From Nitriliruptorales bacterium (GTDB taxonomy: Bacteria > Actinomycetota > Nitriliruptoria > Euzebyales > Egibacteraceae), in contig SLNF01000019.1 in the NCBI GenBank assembly GCA_007133145.1, positions 1-23,000 of the forward strand: a stretch of DNA of 23,000 bases, read 5' to 3'. The position numbers were made by a program, and so were the translations under genes. How positions within the stretch are numbered: position 1 is the first letter of the stretch; each line of letters opens with the position of its first letter. Below, piece by piece: positions 7,298 to 15,408 of the stretch. A model generated the notes under the pieces. That model worked only from the letters and a program-made list of their open reading frames with translations, was not told where the DNA came from and did not search any database.

Positions 7298-8124
7298 GCC
7301 CCGTGGTTCGCTCGCAGGCGCCTGAGCGCGCCCGCACGACGGCGCCGGGACCGGCGGTGCGGCGGGTGATCGTCGCGCTGGCGGTCCTCGTTGTGCTCCT
7401 GCAGATCGCCTACCCGCTCGTCCCGCAGGGCAGCGCGCGCGACGACCTCACCGTGGCGACCGTCGTCGTGTTCTTCGCCGCGTCGGTGACCCACGCCGTC
7501 GCCTGGCGCGGCGCCCGCTTCACCGCGGTGCTGCTCGCCGCGACCGCCGGCGGGGGCTTCGCCGTCGAGGTCCTCGGCGTGGCCACCGGTCTGCCGTTCG
7601 GCGCCTACGTCTACGCCGACTCCCTCGGGCCGATGGCCGCCGGCGTGCCGCTCATCATCCCGCTCGCCTGGACGATGATGGCCTACCCCGCCTACGTCGT
7701 GACGCGACGGCTCACCGCGAGCCGCTGGGTCGGCATCCCGCTCGCGGGCTGGGCGCTGACCTCCTGGGACCTCTACCTCGACCCGCAGATGGTCGACGCC
7801 GGCCACTGGTCGTGGGACTCCGCGGGACCAGCGATCCTCGGGATCCCCCTGTCGAACTTCGCCGGGTGGTTCCTCGTCGCGACCCTCATGATGGCCGTCC
7901 TCCACGCCGCGGCCGGCGGGCCCTCCGCCGGACAGGACACCCGACCCGACGACACCGTGCCGGCGCTGCTCTACCTCTGGGTCTACGCCTCGTCCCTGCT
8001 CGCCCACGCGGTGTTCTTCGGCCTGCCCGGCTCGGCCGCGCTCGGGGCGGTGGGCATGGGCGTGATCGCCGTGCCCCTCGCCGTCGCCGTCGCCGGCGAC
8101 CTCCGCGGCAGGGACCGCCCATGA
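7294..8124 (+). CDS. cruF: CruF-type carotenoid 1',2'-hydratase (membrane protein)
   Basis: 276 aa, with about seven hydrophobic segments. Motifs of the CruF/bisanhydrobacterioruberin hydratase family are present: EVLGVATGLPFGAYVY (92-107), IPLAWTMMAYPAYVV (122-136), WDLYLDPQM (158-166), GHWSWD (170-175), GIPLSNFAGWF (183-193) and a final helix pair. Family knowledge: these enzymes add water across the terminal double bond of an acyclic (psi) end, making a 1'-hydroxyl. This is done in myxol and deinoxanthin synthesis and in C50 bacterioruberin synthesis. The gene starts inside the crtO stop (ATGA) and ends in an ATGA overlap with the glycosyltransferase, so the three are one translational unit. 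With no C50 elongase nearby, a C40 substrate is more likely, but this is inference. Confidence 0.85.
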   Translation: MSPVVRSQAPERARTTAPGPAVRRVIVALAVLVVLLQIAYPLVPQGSARDDLTVATVVVFFAASVTHAVAWRGARFTAVLLAATAGGGFAVEVLGVATGLPFGAYVYADSLGPMAAGVPLIIPLAWTMMAYPAYVVTRRLTASRWVGIPLAGWALTSWDLYLDPQMVDAGHWSWDSAGPAILGIPLSNFAGWFLVATLMMAVLHAAAGGPSAGQDTRPDDTVPALLYLWVYASSLLAHAVFFGLPGSAALGAVGMGVIAVPLAVAVAGDLRGRDRP

Positions 8125-9389
8125 GCGCGCGGAGGGCGTGGAGACCGCGTCGTCCCCGGACGGTCCGTCGCGGCGGCGACCGCCCGCTTGCCCGGTCGGC
8201 CACCGCGGCGGTGGGCGCGGCCGCGATCGCCGCGAGCGCGCTCGCGGTCCACGCCGCCTTCAACGCCCGGCGGCTGCGGGTGCCCCCGTCACTCGCGCCC
8301 TCGGCCACCGCCCGGGCTGGCGAGCCCCCCGAGGGCGGGACCGTCCTCCGCGTCGGCCGGCCCGAACGCCCCGAGGTCAGCGTCCTCGTGCCGGCACGCA
8401 ACGAGGCCGAGCGGGTCGCCCCGACGATCACGGCGATCCTCGCGAGCCGCGGCGTCGACCTCGAGCTCTGCGTCCTCGATGACGGCTCGACCGACGGCAC
8501 CGCCGACGTCGTCCGCGAGGCCGGCGGTGGCGACATGCGGCTGCGGGTCCTCGACGGCCGGCCGCTGCCCGAGGGCTGGCTGGGCAAGCCCCATGCCTGC
8601 GCGCAGCTCGCCGCCGCCGCGCGCGGCGACGTCCTCGTCTTCGTCGACGCCGACGTCGTCGTGGCCCCCGACGGGCTCGCGCGCACCGTCGCCGCGCTCA
8701 CCGAGGGCCCCTTCGACCTGACCTGCCCGTACCCGCGCCAGGAGGCCGAGGGCCCCGGCCCACGTCTCGTGCAGCCACTGCTGCAGTGGACGTGGCTGAC
8801 GTTCCTGCCGCTCGAGCTCGCTGCCCGCCGCCCGCGTCCGTCGCTCGTCGCCGCCAACGGCCAAGTGCTCGCGTGCCGCCGCACCGACTACGACCGCGCG
8901 GGTGGCCACACCGCGGTGGCCGACGCCGTCCTCGAGGACCTCGAGCTCGGCCGCGCGTTCGTCCGCGCGGGGATGAGCGCCGGCGTCGTCGACGGCAGCG
9001 ACGTCGCGACCTGCCGGATGTACGACTCGTGGCCGGCCCTGCGCGAGGGCTACGCCAAGAGCCTGTGGGCCGCAGCCGGCTCGCCGACGCGCTCGGCCGC
9101 CGTGCTCGCGCTCCTGCTCTGGCTCTTCCTCACCCCGCCGATCGCCGCGGTCACGGGGATCGCGCGGCGTCGCCCAGGCCTCGCTGCGCTCGGCGTCCTC
9201 GGCTACAGCGCCGGCGTCGCCAGCCGCATCATCGCCGCGGGTCGGACGGGCGCACGCCGCCGCGACGCGCTGTGGCATCCCGTCTCGATCCTCGCGCTCG
9301 GCTGGATCACCGCCCACTCGCTGCGCCGACGCGCCCAGGGCACCCTGACCTGGCGCGGCCGGACGCTGCCGGGGCGGGGGAGGGGCTAG
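8121..9389 (+). CDS. Family 2 glycosyltransferase, CruG-like, probable carotenoid glycosyltransferase
   Basis: 422 aa. An Arg-rich N-terminus and one helix (about 27-47) anchor it to the membrane. The GT2 domain shows VSVLVPARNE (86-95), DDGSTDGT (120-127), EGWLGKPHAC (151-160), VDADV (175-179), ANGQ (245-248) and the acceptor/base region EDLELGRAFVRAG (272-284). Trp304 and YAKSLW follow, standing in for QxxRW. C-terminal hydrophobic helices lie at about 325-345 and 350-370. The GWLGKPHAC block is shared with CruG, HpnB and CrtQ-type transferases of isoprenoid lipids. Its position directly after cruF matches the cyanobacterial cruF-cruG pair, where CruG glycosylates the carotenoid. The sugar donor and acceptor are not readable from sequence. 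The start is fixed by the ATGA overlap. Confidence 0.82.
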   Translation: MSARRAWRPRRPRTVRRGGDRPLARSATAAVGAAAIAASALAVHAAFNARRLRVPPSLAPSATARAGEPPEGGTVLRVGRPERPEVSVLVPARNEAERVAPTITAILASRGVDLELCVLDDGSTDGTADVVREAGGGDMRLRVLDGRPLPEGWLGKPHACAQLAAAARGDVLVFVDADVVVAPDGLARTVAALTEGPFDLTCPYPRQEAEGPGPRLVQPLLQWTWLTFLPLELAARRPRPSLVAANGQVLACRRTDYDRAGGHTAVADAVLEDLELGRAFVRAGMSAGVVDGSDVATCRMYDSWPALREGYAKSLWAAAGSPTRSAAVLALLLWLFLTPPIAAVTGIARRRPGLAALGVLGYSAGVASRIIAAGRTGARRRDALWHPVSILALGWITAHSLRRRAQGTLTWRGRTLPGRGRG

Positions 9390-9391
9390 CC

Positions 9392-10852
9392 GTGGGCCGC
9401 ATCGTCGTCGTCGGCGCCGGCGTGGGCGGACTCGCCACCGCCGCGCGGCTCAGCGCCCTCGGTCACGAGGTCATCGTCTGTGAGCAGTCCGACACCCTCG
9501 GCGGCAAGCTCGGCGTCCACCGCCGCGAGGGCTTCGTCTTCGACACCGGGCCGTCGCTCCTGACGGTGCCCGAGGCCCTCGCCGACACCTTCGCCGCGAC
9601 CGGCACGACGCTTGCCGAGGCGCTCGACGTCGTCGAGCTCGACCCGATTGCGCGCTACCGCTTCGCCGACGGCACCCGCCTCGACGTCCCCCGCGACGCC
9701 GTGGCACGGGCCGCGTCGATGGAGGCCGCCCTCTCGCCCGGCTCGTCCCTGGACTGGCAGCGCTTCCTCGGCCGCGCCGGGCGCATCTGGCAGGCCACCG
9801 AGCAGCCGTTCCTGCGTCAGGCGCTGTCGGTCGGCGACCTCGCCCGACGCCTGCCCTCGCTGCCGACGATCGCCCCCGGTCGGAGCCTGTCGAGCCTCGG
9901 ACGGCGCTACCTCGCCGACCCGCGGCTGCGAATGCTGCTCGACCGCTACGCCACCTACCAGGGCAGCGACCCGCGACGTGCGCCCGCCGCCCTCGCGACG
10001 GTGCCCTACGCCGAGCAGGCCTTCGGCGCGTGGTACGTCCTCGGTGGTCTCGGTCGCATCGCCCAGGCGCTCGCCGCCCAGGCGCTCCTGCTCGGCGCGG
10101 AGCTGCGCACCGGCGCCGACGTCACGCGCGTGGTCACCGCCGGCGGCCGGGCCATCGGCGTCGACCTCGCCGACGGCGAACGTCTGCCCGCCGACCTCGT
10201 CGTCGCCAACGCCGACGCGACCCACCTCTACCGCGACCTCGTCGACAGCCCCCGTGCGCAGCGGGTGCGCCGCCGCCTCGCGCGGCTCGAGCCGTCGCTG
10301 TCGGGGTTCGTGCTCCTGCTCGCCGTGGAGGGGGCCACCCCCGGCATCGCCCATCACAACGTCCTCTTCCCCACCGACTACGAGGCGGAGTTCGACGCGC
10401 TCTTCGGGCGCCATCCCCGGCCGGTGCCCGACCCGACGCTCTACACCGTCGTGCCCGACGACCCAGCGGTCGCGCCGGAGGGCCACGAGGCCTGGTTCGT
10501 CCTCGCCAACGCCCCCCGCCAGGGGCAGGTCGACTGGGCCCGGCCAGGCCTCGCCGAGTGCTACGCCGAGCACCTGCTCGAGGTGCTCGCCCGCCGGGGA
10601 CTCGACCTCTCCGGGAGGCTGCGCTTCGTCGAGCACCGCTCCCCCCTCGACCTCGCCCGGCGGACCCGCGCGGTCGGCGGGGCGATCTACGGCACCTCCT
10701 CGAACGGCCCGAGGGCGGCCTTCCTGCGACCCGCGAACCGCTCGCCGGTGCCCGGCCTCCACCTCGTCGGAGGCTCCGCCCACCCTGGCGGCGGCCTCCC
10801 CCTCGTGCTGCGCTCCGCCGAGATCGTCGCCGGGCAGGTCGGGCCGGCGTGA
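9392..10852 (+). CDS. CrtD/CrtI-type carotenoid desaturase
   Basis: 486 aa, FAD-dependent. It has the Rossmann motif GRIVVVGAGVGGLATAARL (2-20), CEQSDTLGGKLGVHRREGF (30-48) and FDTGPSLLTVP (50-60). The middle region runs LLDRYATYQGSDPRRAPA, and the C-terminal block PGLHLVGGSAHPGGGLPLVL starts at 454. FDTGPSLLT, the GSDPRRAPA helix and PGGGLPL are standard in the phytoene desaturase/CrtD family. Because it sits behind cruF, a C-3',4' desaturase role (CrtD, as in deinoxanthin and myxol routes) is more likely than primary phytoene desaturation. This is inference; CrtI cannot be excluded. The start is GTG, two bases after the preceding stop, with ggggaggggc as a ribosome-binding site inside the glycosyltransferase gene. 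Confidence 0.82.
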   Translation: MGRIVVVGAGVGGLATAARLSALGHEVIVCEQSDTLGGKLGVHRREGFVFDTGPSLLTVPEALADTFAATGTTLAEALDVVELDPIARYRFADGTRLDVPRDAVARAASMEAALSPGSSLDWQRFLGRAGRIWQATEQPFLRQALSVGDLARRLPSLPTIAPGRSLSSLGRRYLADPRLRMLLDRYATYQGSDPRRAPAALATVPYAEQAFGAWYVLGGLGRIAQALAAQALLLGAELRTGADVTRVVTAGGRAIGVDLADGERLPADLVVANADATHLYRDLVDSPRAQRVRRRLARLEPSLSGFVLLLAVEGATPGIAHHNVLFPTDYEAEFDALFGRHPRPVPDPTLYTVVPDDPAVAPEGHEAWFVLANAPRQGQVDWARPGLAECYAEHLLEVLARRGLDLSGRLRFVEHRSPLDLARRTRAVGGAIYGTSSNGPRAAFLRPANRSPVPGLHLVGGSAHPGGGLPLVLRSAEIVAGQVGPA

Positions 10853-10927
10853 GCCCCGGCCGCGTCGCGACGGCGGGAGACCGAGGCCACACCCGACGAA
10901 GCGCGGGACGGGACCGCCACCACCCAC

Positions 10928-10974
10928 GCGAGTGGCGGATCGGCGCGCTGCCGGCGCCCTCATCCGCCACTCGC
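10928..10974. terminator. 13-bp inverted repeat between convergent genes, probable bidirectional terminator
   Basis: gcgagtggcggat (10928-10940) and atccgccactcgc (10962-10974) are exact reverse complements around a 21-base, itself GC-rich, loop. It sits in the 147-base gap between the end of the carotenoid operon and the end of hyuB, so it can serve both strands. No T-run is present. Confidence 0.7.
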
Positions 10975-10999
10975 CGGTAGGACCCGACCGCCGTGCGGC

Positions 11000-12556
11000 T
11001 CAGGATCCCTCGGGCGCGCCCCAGCCACCGCCGCCGGGCGTCTCGACGCGCACCCGGTCACCGCGGTGCAGCCGCCACACGCCCTTCGCCGCGACCTCCT
11101 CGGCGCGACCGCCGGCCCGCACGACGACGTTGCGCCCAGGCGCGCCGTCCTCGCCGCCGGCCAGCCCCCACGGCCCGCGCTCGCGCCGCTCGGTCTGCAG
11201 CGTCAGCACGGCCTCGTCGCAGGTGACCTCGACCTCGCGGACGACGCCCTCGCCGCCGTGGTGGGACCCCCGCCCGCCTGAGCCCCGACGCAGCTCGGCC
11301 CTGCGGACGCGCAGGGGGTAGGCGAGCTCGAGGGCCTCGGCGGGGGTGTTGCGGGTGTTCGTCATCCCGGTGTGGACCCCCGACATCCCGTCGCGCCCCG
11401 GGGTGGCGCCCTCGCCGCCGGCGATCGTCTCGTAGTAGCTGAAGGGTGGTGAGGCCGCCCCCAGCAGCAGATTGTTCATCGTGCCCTGGCTCGCCGCGGG
11501 CACCCGGTCGGGCAGCGCCGTGGCGAAGGCGGCGAGGAGCACGTCGACGATGCGCTGGCTCGTCTCGACGTTGCCGGCCGCCACGGGCGCAGGCGGGGTG
11601 GCGTGGACGACCGTGCCGGGGGCGGTGCGGACGGTGAGGGGCCGGTAGCAGCCGTCGTTGGGCGGCGCGTCGGGGTCGGTGAGCATGCGGAAGCAGAAGT
11701 AGGCGCTCGACACCGTCACCGCGCGCACGGCGTTGAGCGGGGCGGCGACCTGCGGGGCCGAGCCGGTGAGGTCGGCCACGACCTCCTCGCCGTCGACGGT
11801 GAGGGTCGCGGCGATCTCGACGCCGTCCCCGACCTCGAGGACGTCGGAGGCGGCGTAGACACCGTCGGGGATCACCGCGACCGCAGCGCGCACCCGGCGC
11901 TCGGCGTAGTCGCAGACCTCGGCCATCGCGGCGGCGAGACGCTCGGCGCCCCAACGGCCGCGCAGCTCGCGCAGCCGCCGCGCGCCGACGTGGTTGGCGG
12001 CGAACTGCGCGCGCAGGTCGCCGCGACGCTCGTCGGGGGTTCGGCTCGAGGCGGCGACGACCTCGAGCACGTCGCTGCGCACCCCGTCGGCGTCGGCCAC
12101 GACGACGGGAGGCACGCGGATGCCCTCCATCGCGATGTCGGTGGCGTCGGCGGGCATCGACCCTGGCGCCGCGCCGCCGACGTCGGCGTGGTGCGCGCGG
12201 TTGGCGACGTAGCCGAGCAGCGACCCGTCGTCGTCGCCGACCGCGGCGACGAGGGTGAGGTCGGGCAGATGGGTCCCACCCTGGTAGGGGTCGTTGAGCA
12301 GGACCTGCACGCCAGGGGCGAGGCGGTCCCCGAACGCCTCGATCGCCGCAGCCACCGAGGCGGGCATCGACCCGAGATGGACCGGGATGTGCTCGGCCTG
12401 GGCGACCATCACCCCTTCGGGGTCGAAGACCGCCGCGGAGCAGTCGGCGCGCTCCTTGATGTTGGGCGAGTACGACGCGCGGCGCAGCGCTGCGCCCATC
12501 TCCTCAGCCACCCCGGCGAGGGCATGGCGCACGACCTCGAGCGCGACGGCGTCCAT
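11000..12556 (-). CDS. Hydantoinase B/oxoprolinase family protein (HyuB)
   Basis: 518 aa from the chosen ATG. Family blocks are YSPNIKERADCSAAVFD (29-45), AEHIPVHLGSMPASV (54-68), LLNDPYQGGTHLPDLTLVA (86-104) and NRAHHADVGGAAPGSMPAD (119-137). A C-terminal stretch of Gly/Arg-rich turns ends in VETPGGGGWG. Family knowledge: HyuB partners HyuA in ATP-dependent cleavage of hydantoins or 5-oxoproline, and related pairs form carboxylases (acetone, acetophenone). An in-frame ATG at 12628 overlaps the hyuA stop. However, the 24 extra codons include seven ending in A or T, far above the gene background, and conserved sequence starts at 12556. A -10 element lies eight bases before that ATG. The substrate is unknown. 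Confidence 0.9.
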   Translation of the reverse strand: MDAVALEVVRHALAGVAEEMGAALRRASYSPNIKERADCSAAVFDPEGVMVAQAEHIPVHLGSMPASVAAAIEAFGDRLAPGVQVLLNDPYQGGTHLPDLTLVAAVGDDDGSLLGYVANRAHHADVGGAAPGSMPADATDIAMEGIRVPPVVVADADGVRSDVLEVVAASSRTPDERRGDLRAQFAANHVGARRLRELRGRWGAERLAAAMAEVCDYAERRVRAAVAVIPDGVYAASDVLEVGDGVEIAATLTVDGEEVVADLTGSAPQVAAPLNAVRAVTVSSAYFCFRMLTDPDAPPNDGCYRPLTVRTAPGTVVHATPPAPVAAGNVETSQRIVDVLLAAFATALPDRVPAASQGTMNNLLLGAASPPFSYYETIAGGEGATPGRDGMSGVHTGMTNTRNTPAEALELAYPLRVRRAELRRGSGGRGSHHGGEGVVREVEVTCDEAVLTLQTERRERGPWGLAGGEDGAPGRNVVVRAGGRAEEVAAKGVWRLHRGDRVRVETPGGGGWGAPEGS

Positions 12557-12564
12557 GGCGCCCG

Positions 12565-12570
12565 ACGCTA
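12565..12570 (-). promoter_or_regulatory. Candidate -10 element directly before hyuB
   Basis: TAGCGT on the minus strand, then eight bases (cgggcgcc), then ATG. This geometry fits a leaderless or nearly leaderless transcript starting inside the hyuA-hyuB junction. Confidence 0.4.
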
Positions 12571-12624
12571 CCGGCTCGGGTCCGAGGTGTCGCGGGGCCG
12601 CAACGATCGGCCGACGAGGTCGGC

Positions 12625-14580
12625 TCATCCGCGGAGGTGGACGACGAGGTTGCCGGCGTCGTCGACGACGGCGCGCTCCCCGGCCTCGAGCAGGGTGGTG
12701 CTGTCGGGCTGCTCGACGAGCGCGGGGCCGTCGACGGTCTCGCCGGGGCGCAGCGCGGCACGGTCGCGGACCCGCGCCTCGACCGCGCCCGTGTCGCCGC
12801 CGATGCGGCGCCTGCGGTCGGGTCGGGCCTCGCCCTGCTCCCAGCTCGCCGGGAGCGCGTCGAGCAGCGGCGCGGCCTCGGCGACGACCCGGGCGGTGAC
12901 GAGCTCGACGGCCTCGCCCCGCATCGCGTAGCCGTAGGCGCGCTCGTGCGCGGCGTGGAAGGCGGCGACGAGGTCGCCGTCGGGGGGCACCGCGACACGC
13001 AGCTCGTGGGACTGCCCGGCGTAGCGGCAGTCGGCGACGGGGGCGAGGGTCGGGGCCACACCGGGGCGCTGACGGGCGAGCTCGGCGGTGGCCTCGGCGG
13101 CGAGGGCGTCGAGGACCGTCCCGAGGTCGTCGGCGGCGTCGAGCATGACCGTGCGCAGGGCCTCGTGGCGCAGCGGGGCGAGCAGGAGCCCGAGGGCGGA
13201 GAGCACCCCGGGGGCGGGCGGCACGACGACCGCGGCGCAGCCGAGCTCGCGGGCCAGGGCCGTGGCGTGCAGGGGCCCCGCGCCGCCGTAGGCCACGAGC
13301 GCGAGGTCACCGGGGTCGACGCCCCGCTCGGTCGAGACCCGCCGCAGCGCGCGGGCCATCGTCGCCCGCACGACCGCGAGGACCCCGGCGGCATCACCGG
13401 CCCCGGCCGGCAGGGTGGCGAGGGCACCCTCGGCGGCGGCGACGTCGAGGCGCAGGCCACCACCGAGCGCCCGGTCGACGTCGAGGTGGCCGAGGACGGC
13501 GTGGGCGTCGGTGACCGTCGGCGCGCGTCCACCGGTGCCGTAGCAGGCCGGCCCCGGGACCGCCCCCGCCGAGCGCGGCCCGACCCGCAGCGCCCCGCCG
13601 GCGTCGATCCAGGCGATCGAGCCACCACCGGCGCCGACGGTGTGGATCGCCACCGCGGGCGTGCCGAAGGGCAGACCGCCGATGCGCGCCTCGGTCGCGA
13701 TCTCCGGCCGTCCGCCCACGATGAGGCAGACGTCGGTGGAGGTGCCGCCCATGTCGAAGGCGAGCGCGTCGGCGAAGCCCGCCGAGGCCGCGACCTGCCC
13801 GGCGGCGACGACGCCGGCCGCCGGCCCCGACAGCAGGGTGTGCACCGGTCCCTCGGCGACGAAGTCGAGGCCCGCAGTGCCCCCACCCGAGGTCATGACG
13901 GTGATCGCCGCCTGCGGCAGGCGCTCGTCGAGCCGCCCGAGGTAGCCGGCCATGCGGGGAGCCACCGCCGCGTTGAGCACGCAGGTCGAGGCGCGCTCGT
14001 ACTCCCGGAACTGCGGCAGCAGGGCGCTCGAGCGGGTGACCGGCACGCCAAGACGGCCCTCGAGCGCCTCGGTGAGGCGGCGCTCGTGGGCGTCGCCGGC
14101 GTAGCCGAAGAGCAGGCTCACCGCCACCGCCTCAGGCTCGCAGGCGGCGACCGCCTCGACGACCCGGTCGACCTCGACGTCGCTGAGAGGCTCGAGGGCG
14201 CGACCGTCGGGCAGCGTGCGCTCGGCGACGGTGACGACCTCCGCGGCGAGGTGACGCGGCCGCTCGACGCGGAGGTCGTAGAGCGAGGGGCGGTCCTGGC
14301 GGGCGATGGTGAGGACGTCGGCGAAGCCCTCGGTGGTCACGAGCACGGTCCGGGCGACGTCGCGCTCGAGCACGGCGTTCGTCGCCGTCGTCGTGCCGTG
14401 GGCGAGCCCCTCGACGGTCGCCGCGGAGCCGGCGCTCTCGACGAGCCCGGCGCCCACCCCGACGCTCTCGTCGCCGGGGGTGGTGGGCACCTTGACCGCT
14501 CGTGGGCGCGCGGCGAGCACGACGACGTCGGTGAACGTGCCACCGACGTCGACGCCGGCCCGCACCTGCTCAACGGCCAC
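12625..14580 (-). CDS. Hydantoinase A/oxoprolinase family protein (HyuA), ATP-binding subunit
   Basis: 651 aa. The actin-like ATPase fold is marked by VDVGGTFTDVVVL (10-22), HGTTTATNAVLER (61-73), FDMGGTSTDVCL (275-286), HTVGAGGGSIAWID (313-326) and VGPRSAGAVPGPACYG (333-348). PTVTDAHAVLGHL follows. This is the complete N-terminal and catalytic region of Hydant_A_N and Hydantoinase_A. Family knowledge: the subunit phosphorylates the lactam or ketone substrate at the cost of ATP, and HyuB completes the reaction. The start is supported by a strong ribosome-binding site (ggaggag) on the minus strand just before the ATG. It lies 45 bases after the CDP-alcohol phosphatidyltransferase-like gene. 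Possible substrates are a hydantoin, 5-oxoproline or a ketone; the sequence does not decide. Confidence 0.93.
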   Translation of the reverse strand: MAVEQVRAGVDVGGTFTDVVVLAARPRAVKVPTTPGDESVGVGAGLVESAGSAATVEGLAHGTTTATNAVLERDVARTVLVTTEGFADVLTIARQDRPSLYDLRVERPRHLAAEVVTVAERTLPDGRALEPLSDVEVDRVVEAVAACEPEAVAVSLLFGYAGDAHERRLTEALEGRLGVPVTRSSALLPQFREYERASTCVLNAAVAPRMAGYLGRLDERLPQAAITVMTSGGGTAGLDFVAEGPVHTLLSGPAAGVVAAGQVAASAGFADALAFDMGGTSTDVCLIVGGRPEIATEARIGGLPFGTPAVAIHTVGAGGGSIAWIDAGGALRVGPRSAGAVPGPACYGTGGRAPTVTDAHAVLGHLDVDRALGGGLRLDVAAAEGALATLPAGAGDAAGVLAVVRATMARALRRVSTERGVDPGDLALVAYGGAGPLHATALARELGCAAVVVPPAPGVLSALGLLLAPLRHEALRTVMLDAADDLGTVLDALAAEATAELARQRPGVAPTLAPVADCRYAGQSHELRVAVPPDGDLVAAFHAAHERAYGYAMRGEAVELVTARVVAEAAPLLDALPASWEQGEARPDRRRRIGGDTGAVEARVRDRAALRPGETVDGPALVEQPDSTTLLEAGERAVVDDAGNLVVHLRG

Positions 14581-14625
14581 CGCGCTCCTCCTCGCTCGTG
14601 CGCGTCCCTGGGTGGTCGGCCCGGC

Positions 14626-15408
14626 TCATCCTGCCCCATCCCCCACCTCGGGCGCTGCCGCCGGCCTGAGGGCACGACGCAGCGCGCGCAGCAGCTGGAG
14701 GCCGCCGAGGAGGGTGAGTCCGGCGAGGACCGCGAGCGCGATCGTCGCGGCCTCGGTGGCCATCGACGGCAGCACGCCGGCGCTCACGAGGCCGATGGCG
14801 CAGGACACGACCCGGCTCGGCCGCTCGCCGACGGTGATCGCGCCGATCTGCCCCGCTCCGGCGTTGCTGCCGCGGGCGCGAGCGTACTCGTGGAGCAGGA
14901 CGCCGGCGGCGACGGCGATCCCGAGCCATAGGGGAGCGCCGAGCAGGACGAGCGCGGCGACGTAGGCGAGGTCGGCGACGCGGTCGACGAGGGAGTCGAG
15001 GAGGTAGCCCCACGCGCTCGCACGCCGCGTGAGCGCGGCGACGGCCCCGTCGAGGGCGTCGACGAGCCCGGAGGCGACGAGCAGCACCGCGCCGAGCAGC
15101 GGCCAGCGTCCACCGGCTGCGGCGGCCAGCGCGACGCCGAGGGCGAGCCAGACGGTGAAGAGCGTGAGGGCGTCGGGGGCGACCCCCCAGCGGGCCGGCG
15201 GTCGCGCGAGGGTGTGGACGAGCCGGAGCCATCCCCGCACCCAGCGGTTGCCGCGGGGGTCGTAGCCGCCGTGGAGCTCCTGCCAACGCGCGAGGTAGCC
15301 GTCGAGGTCGGGCACGCCCCCGACGGGCGGGCGGGCCCGCAGGAGGGCGACGAGGAGGTGGGCGAGCGCGCCGGCGAGGACGAGCCCGCTCACGAGCGCG
15401 AGGTCCAT
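14626..15408 (-). CDS. CDP-alcohol phosphatidyltransferase-like membrane protein
   Basis: 260 aa from ATG 15408, with several hydrophobic helices (about 1-23, 78-98, 103-118, 144-175, 190-235). Family proteins join a CDP-linked lipid to an alcohol to make a phospholipid. The signature D-x2-D-G-x2-A-R-x8-G-x3-D-x3-D is visible as Asp117, Asp120, Gly121, Ala124, Gly134, Asp138 and Asp142, so all four metal-binding Asp residues are kept. The conserved Arg after Ala124 is Ala125 instead. The N-terminal 75 residues contain a polar segment (GGYDPRGNRWVRGWLRLVHT) not usual in short PgsA-type enzymes. A GTG seven codons upstream is also possible. A TACGGT element lies seven bases before the ATG, which suggests leaderless expression. 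The alcohol substrate is unknown; the link to the downstream hydantoinase genes is unclear. Confidence 0.82.
   Translation of the reverse strand: MDLALVSGLVLAGALAHLLVALLRARPPVGGVPDLDGYLARWQELHGGYDPRGNRWVRGWLRLVHTLARPPARWGVAPDALTLFTVWLALGVALAAAAGGRWPLLGAVLLVASGLVDALDGAVAALTRRASAWGYLLDSLVDRVADLAYVAALVLLGAPLWLGIAVAAGVLLHEYARARGSNAGAGQIGAITVGERPSRVVSCAIGLVSAGVLPSMATEAATIALAVLAGLTLLGGLQLLRALRRALRPAAAPEVGDGAG

Noticed and set aside
9386..10963. 525-codon minus-strand frame opposite the CrtD-type gene
   Set aside because: Composition is Gly/Arg/Glu-rich with no fold signature; the plus strand holds FAD-binding motifs at both ends.
12637..14931. Very long plus-strand open frame (764 codons) opposite hyuA
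   Set aside because: It is a shadow of hyuA: high GC leaves the antisense frame open. Its product has no recognisable family and is dominated by Gly, Asp, Val and Arg, while the minus strand encodes complete HyuA motifs.
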